Shown here: positions 59,396 to 64,000 of the stretch, piece after piece
Numbering within the stretch: the stretch's first letter is position 1
How the letters are laid out: each line of letters begins with the position of its first letter
Source: Microbaculum sp051390635
GTDB lineage: Bacteria; Pseudomonadota; Alphaproteobacteria; Rhizobiales; Tepidamorphaceae
Assembly: GCF_051390635.1 (NCBI RefSeq)
Contig: NZ_JBPODT010000004.1
Span: 434,001-498,000 of the forward strand
DNA length: 64,000 nucleotides
Reading direction: 5' to 3'
Translations under genes and position numbers: made by a program
Notes under the pieces: model-generated
The model's database searches: none
What the model was told of the DNA's origin: nothing
What the model saw: only the letters and a program-made list of their open reading frames with translations

Positions 59396-60013
59396 TCAGC
59401 CCCGGCGTCTTCGTGCATAGGCCGCGCCCGATGAGGCGGCAAGGGCCCGCATGATATCGTCCACCTGTTTCTCCGCGAAGGCGAAGCCACGGCTGGTGTC
59501 GACGACGAAATGGGCGCGCCGGCGCTTTTCAGCGTCGGGCATCTGGCGGGCGAGGATCTTCTCGAACTTCTCCGCGCTCATGCCGCCGCGCTTCAGTACG
59601 CGTTCGCGCTGCACCGCGGCGGGGGCGGAGGCGAGCACCACCGCGTCGACACGCGCATCGCCGCCGACCTCGAGCAACAGCGGCACCTCGGCGACGGCGA
59701 AGCGACGGCCTTCGGCGAACGCCGTGTCGAGAAAAGCCGTTTCGCGCGCCTGCACCAGCGGATGAACGATTTTCTCGAGCCGTTTGATCGCCTGCTCGTC
59801 GCCGAGCACCACCTTCGACAGCCGATCGCGGTCGACCCTGCCGCCGACGATCGCATCGGGGAAGACGTCGCCGATCGGACCGACGGCCTCGTTCGCATAG
59901 AGGCGATGGACCTCCGCATCGGCATCGTGCACCGGCGCACCGCGGGCGGCGAACATGCGCCCGGTCGCCGACTTGCCCATGCCGATCGATCCGGTCAGGC
60001 CGATTATGAACAT
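59396..60013 (-). CDS. coaE: dephospho-CoA kinase
   Basis: Final step of coenzyme A synthesis. 205 residues. P-loop GLTGSIGMGKSATG, HDADAEVHRLY, VAEVPLLLEVGGD. The ATG at 60013 shares one base with the aroE stop (TGATG), so it is translationally coupled to aroE. A longer open frame upstream is the antisense-frame shadow of aroE. Confidence 0.95.
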   Translation of the reverse strand: MFIIGLTGSIGMGKSATGRMFAARGAPVHDADAEVHRLYANEAVGPIGDVFPDAIVGGRVDRDRLSKVVLGDEQAIKRLEKIVHPLVQARETAFLDTAFAEGRRFAVAEVPLLLEVGGDARVDAVVLASAPAAVQRERVLKRGGMSAEKFEKILARQMPDAEKRRRAHFVVDTSRGFAFAEKQVDDIMRALAASSGAAYARRRRG

Positions 60014-60852
60014 CAGGTCCCCTTGATATCTTTGACGAGAACGGCGCGCAGGTCCGCGGTCACCTCCGGGCGCACGCCGAACCATTTCTCGAAGCCCGGC
60101 ACCGCCTGATGGAGCAGCATGCCGAGACCGTCGACGGCGTTCAGATTTCGCGCGCGCGCCGCTTTCAGGAGATTGGTCTCGAGCGGCACGTAGACGATAT
60201 CGTTGACGATGGCATCGGGTGCGAGCGGTGCGAGATCGATCTCGAGCGGCGGCTTGCCCTGCATGCCGAGCGACGTCGTGTTGACGAGCAGGCGCGCACC
60301 CTCGAGCACCGTATCGATCGCGTCCCAGCCGTGGGCGATCGCCGCCGGGCCGAAGGCGCCGGCCAGGGCCGCGGCCCGGTCGAGCGAGCGGTTGACAACA
60401 TCGATACGGCCGACACCGCGCGTCAGCAGACCGTGGACGATGCCACGCGCCGCACCACCGGCACCGAGCACCACGGCGCGGTCGAGGCCCGCGTCCCATC
60501 GCGGCGCGCCGGCATCGAGATTGGCGAGAAAGCCGTAGACGTCGGTATTGGCGCCGACGAGGTCTCCGTCCCGGTACCAGACCGTGTTGACCGCGCCGAG
60601 GCGCGCCGCGGTCTCGTCACGCACGGCGACGAGACGGGCGGCCGCTTCCTTGTGCGGCAGCGTGACGTTGCAGCCGACATAGCCGTGCGCGGAAAGCCCA
60701 GACAGGAAGGTCTCGAAATCCTCTGGCGCGATCTCCTCGATGACGTAGTCGCCGGCGATGCCGTAGCGTGTCAGCCAATGGCGGTGGATAAGCGGCGATC
60801 GCGAGTGCCTGGCCGGCCAGCCGATAACGCAAGCCGTTGGAATATCATTCAT
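60013..60852 (-). CDS. aroE: shikimate dehydrogenase
   Basis: NADP-dependent reduction of 3-dehydroshikimate. 279 residues. Substrate site HSRSPLIH, catalytic Lys in NVTLPHKEAAARL, Asp in GANTDVYGF, NADP loop VVLGAGGAARGIV. ATG 60852 overlaps the maf stop (ATGA). Confidence 0.96.
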   Translation of the reverse strand: MNDIPTACVIGWPARHSRSPLIHRHWLTRYGIAGDYVIEEIAPEDFETFLSGLSAHGYVGCNVTLPHKEAAARLVAVRDETAARLGAVNTVWYRDGDLVGANTDVYGFLANLDAGAPRWDAGLDRAVVLGAGGAARGIVHGLLTRGVGRIDVVNRSLDRAAALAGAFGPAAIAHGWDAIDTVLEGARLLVNTTSLGMQGKPPLEIDLAPLAPDAIVNDIVYVPLETNLLKAARARNLNAVDGLGMLLHQAVPGFEKWFGVRPEVTADLRAVLVKDIKGT

Positions 60853-61478
60853 TTTTCGACGACGCCGAGTTTTCTCAGTTCAGCCAGAACCGGCAGGAGG
60901 GGCAGGCCGAGGATGGTCGCGTGATCGCCGTCGATGCGCTCGAAGAGCTGAAGACCGAGACCCTCGACCCGGTACGAGCCGACGCTGTCCAGCATGTCGT
61001 CGCCGGCGGCGGCGGTGTAGCGGCCGAGGAACTGCGGGGTGAAGTCGCGCATGGTCAGCGCCGCGGTTTCGAGCGTGGACCACACTTGCTGGCCGTCGCG
61101 CACGATCGCCACGGCGGCGTGCAGCAGATGGGTCTTGCCGCGCAGGCGAAGGAGATTCGAGCGGGCCTGGTCGATGCTCTCCGGCTTGACGAAGAGTTCG
61201 CCGTCGAGCTCGAGCGTCTGGTCGGCGCCGATGACGATGGCGCCAGGCCGATGAGCGCTTACGGCATCGGCCTTGGCGGCGGCCAGGACCGAGGCGACGT
61301 CGGCGGGCGGCAGATCCTCCTCGGTGTCCCGGACGACCGCGTCGATCATCGCGCGCTCGTCGAGACCAGACGGAACGGCTTCGACCTCCAGGCCGACGGC
61401 TTCGAGCAGGCCGCGGCGGGTGCGGCTGGCGGATGCCAGGACCACCGGTTTCAGGGCAAGCGGACGGTCATGGGTCAT
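60849..61478 (-). CDS. maf: Maf/YhdE-like nucleoside triphosphate pyrophosphatase
   Basis: Hydrolyses non-canonical or modified NTPs; related to a Bacillus septation inhibitor. 209 residues. VLASASRTRRGLLEA is the Maf N-terminal motif, in which the usual SPRR is TRRG, followed by VIGADQTLELDGE and MRDFTPQFLGRY. The protein overlaps ppsR by 11 nt and aroE by 4 nt. Confidence 0.92.
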   Translation of the reverse strand: MTHDRPLALKPVVLASASRTRRGLLEAVGLEVEAVPSGLDERAMIDAVVRDTEEDLPPADVASVLAAAKADAVSAHRPGAIVIGADQTLELDGELFVKPESIDQARSNLLRLRGKTHLLHAAVAIVRDGQQVWSTLETAALTMRDFTPQFLGRYTAAAGDDMLDSVGSYRVEGLGLQLFERIDGDHATILGLPLLPVLAELRKLGVVEK

Positions 61479-62298
61479 TGGCGTGCTCCTTGTAGTGGGC
61501 GAGGATCGCCGCAGCCGTTTCCTCGATGGACCGGCGGGTCACGTCGATCAGCGGCCAGCCCTGGCGGGCGCAGAGCTTTCGGGTGAAGGCGATCTCGGCT
61601 GCCACGCTCGACTTGTCGACATAAGAGGTGTTGTCGTCGGCATTCAGCGACAACAGCCGGTTCTGGCGGATCTGGACGATACGCTCGGGGCTGGCGATCA
61701 GCCCGACGATCAACGGCTTCGTCACCTCGTCGAGCTGCGGCGGCAAGGGGATGCCGGGCACCACGGGGATGTTGGCCGTCTTTATGCCGCGGTTGGCGAG
61801 ATAGATGCTGGTCGGGGTTTTCGACGTGCGGGAAATGCCGACGAGGACGACGTCCGCTTCGTTCAGATCCTCCGGCATCTGCCCATCGTCGTGCAGCAGC
61901 GTGTAGTTCAGCGCGTCGATGCGGCGGAAATATTCCGTGTTGAGAACGTGCTGACCGCCGACGCGTGGCGTCGACTCGGTGCCGAGATAGGAGCGGAACA
62001 CGCCGAGCACCGGCGCGAGCACCGATACGCAGGGCGTGCCGATCTCCTTGCAGCTCTTTTCGAGCCGCTCGCTGAGCTCGGCCCCGATCAGCGTATAGAG
62101 GACGATACCGGGCGCATCCTCGATGTCGGCTATGACGCGCTCGAGCTGCTTCTGCGACCGCACCAGCGGATAGACGTGTTCGATCGCACGCACCGAGGCG
62201 TATTGCGCGGCCGCCGCGCGCGCCACCGCGATCAGCGTCTCGCCGGTCGCGTCCGAGACCAGGTGCAGATGGACGTAGCTATGAATGCGATCCGGCAT
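61468..62298 (-). CDS. ppsR: DUF299 bifunctional kinase/pyrophosphorylase (PDRP/PpsR-like)
   Basis: 276-residue regulator of pyruvate phosphate dikinase or PEP synthase that adds phosphate using ADP and removes it with Pi. HLVSDATGETL opens the protein and VVLVGISRTSKTPTSIYLANRG is the P-loop-like site. In alphaproteobacteria this gene ('RP001') lies beside oriC with hemE on the other side, as here. Which enzyme it controls (PPDK or PpsA) is not in the window. ATG 62298; transcribed away from the origin. Confidence 0.93.
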   Translation of the reverse strand: MPDRIHSYVHLHLVSDATGETLIAVARAAAAQYASVRAIEHVYPLVRSQKQLERVIADIEDAPGIVLYTLIGAELSERLEKSCKEIGTPCVSVLAPVLGVFRSYLGTESTPRVGGQHVLNTEYFRRIDALNYTLLHDDGQMPEDLNEADVVLVGISRTSKTPTSIYLANRGIKTANIPVVPGIPLPPQLDEVTKPLIVGLIASPERIVQIRQNRLLSLNADDNTSYVDKSSVAAEIAFTRKLCARQGWPLIDVTRRSIEETAAAILAHYKEHANDP

Positions 62299-62642
62299 CG
62301 GCTTGTTAAGACCTGTGGAGAACCTGGTCGTTATCCCCGGCTCACGGGCCCGGTGGGGAATCCTATCGGCTGACTTAGCGTTTGACCCGCTCGGTCATCA
62401 ACAGGTTCTTCCGTCCAGGTACGGAATCCGGGATGCCCGGTTGATTTCGTTAATAATGGGTAAACATGCTGGGCCGGTTTTCGGATCGACCCGACGAGTC
62501 ATTGAATTTATTAATGAAATCTTAACGGCACGAACCGCGACGAAATGCGGCTTGCCAGATCATTTTGGGACCGGTGTTGTGGACAGACTTTAATCCCGCT
62601 AGTTGGCTCTCTAAGAATCAGAATCGAAGGAATCCTCTCTCT
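62299..62642. other. probable chromosomal replication origin (oriC)
   Basis: Gene-free 344 bp between ppsR and hemE, where oriC lies in Caulobacter and related alphaproteobacteria. Sites seen: DnaA-box-like TGTGGAGAA (62314-62322, 8 of 9 to consensus), TTATCCCCG (62331-62339, 7 of 9), TGTGGACAG (62578-62586, 7 of 9); a CtrA-type site TTAA-N7-TTAA (62511-62525) and TTAA-N7-TAAA (62450-62464); AT-rich stretches 62441-62464 and 62501-62525 suitable for unwinding; and GANTC sites listed separately. Genes on both sides are transcribed outward. No replication assay or skew was computed. Confidence 0.8.
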
Positions 62643-62649
62643 TTGACTC
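62358..62649. promoter_or_regulatory. cluster of seven GANTC (CcrM methylation) sites
   Basis: GAATC at 62358, 62424, 62615, 62621 and 62630, GAGTC at 62496 and GACTC at 62645: seven sites in 292 bp against about one expected. Four of them crowd the hemE start. Confidence 0.75.
62511..62525. promoter_or_regulatory. CtrA-type binding site TTAA-N7-TTAA
   Basis: Exact match to the CtrA consensus inside the putative oriC; a second site with one mismatch is at 62450-62464. Confidence 0.65.
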
Positions 62650-63704
62650 TATTGAAAGAAGACCGTCTACCTGTTGATCGTCGGGTGGCGAAGGTTCTGG
62701 CAGGCGAGCGATACGACGTGCCGCCCGTCTGGATGATGCGGCAGGCAGGACGGTATCTGCCCGAGTACCGAGAGGTACGGGCGCGCTATCCCAGTTTCCT
62801 CGACCTGTGCTACACGCCGGACGCCGCGACCGAGGTGACGCTGCAGCCGATACGGCGGTTCGGGTTCGACGCGGCGATCCTGTTCTCCGACATCCTGGTC
62901 GTGCCGGACGCGCTCGGACAGCCGGTACGGTTCGAGCAGGGCGAAGGGCCCAGGCTCGCGCCGCTATCGGGAGGCGCGGATATCGCGGCGCTGACGCCGG
63001 AGAGGATCGCCAGCCATCTCTCACCGGTGTTCGAGACCGTGGAGCGGGTACGGGCGGGCCTGCCCGACGAAGTGACGCTGCTGGGCTTCTGCGGGGCGCC
63101 GTGGACGGTCGCAACCTACATGATCGCCGGTCAGGGTACGCCGGATCAGCGGCCGGCGCGGATGATGGCCTATGGCGAGCCGGAGCTGTTCCAGCAGCTG
63201 ATCGATATTCTGGTCGAGGCGTCGGCCGACTATCTGATCCGTCAGCTCAGGGCCGGCGCCGACGCGATCCAGATCTTCGATACCTGGGCGGGCGTGCTCG
63301 ACGAGGACGGTTTTCGGCGCTGGGCGATCGAGCCGACGCGGCGGATCATCGACACGGTGCGCGCCGAGATTCCGGGGACGCGGGTGATCGGTTTCCCGCG
63401 CGGGGCCGGGGTGCGCGCCAGGGCCTATGTCGAGGGCACGGGGATCGACGCGATCGGTCTCGACTGGACCATGCCGGTGGCGTTCGCGCGTGACACCCTG
63501 CAGCCGGTGACGGCGGTGCAGGGCAATGTCGATCCGCTGGCGTTGCTGTCCGGCGGCAAGGCGCTGGACGAAAGCGTCGACCGGATCCTGGAAACGCTGT
63601 CGGCGGGGCGGCTGATCTTCAACCTGGGCCACGGGATCCTGCCGGAGACGCCGATAGCCCACGTCGAATCGATGCTGGATCGCGTTCGGAAGGGCACGGG
63701 GTGA
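62643..63704 (+). CDS. hemE: uroporphyrinogen III decarboxylase
   Basis: Converts uroporphyrinogen III to coproporphyrinogen III in heme synthesis. 353 residues. N-terminal signature PPVWMMRQAGRYLPEYR, catalytic Asp in FSDILVVPDALG, then GFCGAPWTVATYM and FNLGHGILPETP. The start is probably TTG 62643, with AAGGA 11 nt upstream; a TTG at 62652 is the alternative and the frame opens at 62565 inside the origin. Its stop overlaps the hemJ GTG. Four GANTC sites lie at the 5' end, so methylation state could affect expression. Confidence 0.95.
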   Translation: MTLLKEDRLPVDRRVAKVLAGERYDVPPVWMMRQAGRYLPEYREVRARYPSFLDLCYTPDAATEVTLQPIRRFGFDAAILFSDILVVPDALGQPVRFEQGEGPRLAPLSGGADIAALTPERIASHLSPVFETVERVRAGLPDEVTLLGFCGAPWTVATYMIAGQGTPDQRPARMMAYGEPELFQQLIDILVEASADYLIRQLRAGADAIQIFDTWAGVLDEDGFRRWAIEPTRRIIDTVRAEIPGTRVIGFPRGAGVRARAYVEGTGIDAIGLDWTMPVAFARDTLQPVTAVQGNVDPLALLSGGKALDESVDRILETLSAGRLIFNLGHGILPETPIAHVESMLDRVRKGTG

Positions 63705-64000
63705 GCGAGGGGCCGCGCCGCGGGCTTGTCCTGAGGGCCGTCGGTGGTGTCGGCGTCGCGGCGGTCCTGTTCGGCGGTCTGGCGGTCTGGCAGCCGTCGG
63801 CGCTGTATCTGTGGCTGAAGGCGTTTCACCTGATCGCGGTGATCTCGTGGATGGCGGGCATGCTCTATCTGCCGCGGCTGTTCGTCTACCATTGCGACGC
63901 GGAGCCGGGTTCGGCGCAGTCCGAGACGTTCAAGGTGATGGAGCGCAGGCTTCTGCGGTTCATCATAAACCCGGCCATGGTGGTGACCTGGGCGCTGGGA
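63701..64000 (+). CDS. hemJ: protoporphyrinogen oxidase HemJ, 3' end outside window
   Basis: First 100 residues of a membrane protein. After an N-terminal hydrophobic segment comes ALYLWLKAFHLIAVISWMAGMLYLPRLFVYH, the HemJ signature with two conserved His residues (43 and 64). HemJ oxidises protoporphyrinogen IX. The GTG start overlaps the hemE stop (GTGA) with AAGGG 6 nt upstream, so hemE-hemJ are coupled. The frame is open at the right edge. Confidence 0.9.
   Translation, partial: MSEGPRRGLVLRAVGGVGVAAVLFGGLAVWQPSALYLWLKAFHLIAVISWMAGMLYLPRLFVYHCDAEPGSAQSETFKVMERRLLRFIINPAMVVTWALG

Overview
The window is high-GC DNA (by eye well over 60%) from an alphaproteobacterium, most likely of the order Hyphomicrobiales (Rhizobiales). 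This rests on gene order and content: dnaK-dnaJ followed by a Rhizobium-type phospholipid N-methyltransferase, hrcA-grpE divergent from rph-rdgB-hemW, a hisB...hisH-hisA-hisF-hisE-coaA run, mutS-glnD-murJ-trpS, and the hemJ-hemE / ppsR-maf-aroE-coaE-dnaQ-secB arrangement that flanks the chromosomal replication origin in this class. No species can be named from the sequence alone. I saw no rRNA or tRNA gene, CRISPR array, insertion sequence, prophage or defence island; this is a core-genome segment.

Layout. 1-1759: 3' part of a secreted-type beta-propeller (NHL) protein, closed by a terminator. 1835-10318 (minus): mutS-glnD-murJ-trpS. 10459-12741: maeB. 12852-19347 (minus): an OlsB-like acyltransferase, a hybrid histidine kinase, comM, then a small cluster of stress-type membrane genes (small charged protein, K+-channel-like protein, HdeD-like protein). 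19505-24497 (minus): ubiT-ubiU-ubiV for oxygen-independent ubiquinone synthesis behind an FNR/FixK-like box, then gshB, yraN and rsmI. 24687-28534: a periplasmic-binding-fold lipoprotein, convergent with hemW-rdgB-rph. 28711-37447: heat-shock and chaperone genes hrcA, grpE, dnaK, dnaJ with pmtA, interrupted by a PRC-barrel gene, alkB and a PLP decarboxylase. 37528-46397: mixed housekeeping genes (flavin reductase, pyrF, dapB, gpmA, ada-type repair, nth, a CysZ-like protein, an adenosine-kinase-like gene, an Ntn hydrolase). 46477-51134 (minus): histidine biosynthesis plus coaA. 51295-54198: hslV, a membrane protein and hslU in a translationally coupled operon. 54206-57086 (minus): Smr, an XRE regulator, MltA and a Tim44-like protein. 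57234-64000: fxsA, secB, dnaQ, coaE, aroE, maf, ppsR, the probable oriC, hemE and the start of hemJ.

The strongest non-coding signal is the 344-bp gap at 62299-62642 between ppsR and hemE. It holds DnaA-box-like sequences, one perfect CtrA-type site (TTAA-N7-TTAA), one near-perfect second site, AT-rich stretches and a dense cluster of GANTC (CcrM) sites. With its neighbours this fits a CtrA/CcrM-regulated alphaproteobacterial oriC. The second signal is a TTGA-N6-TCAA box in front of ubiTUV, placed so that a class II FNR promoter would start transcription one base before the ubiT ATG.

I found no clearly new multi-gene system. The less usual items are the membrane-protein gene wedged between hslV and hslU, the structured dnaK-dnaJ spacer, in-frame tandem repeats that lengthen RsmI, RdgB and FxsA, and probable leaderless starts for hrcA and ubiT.
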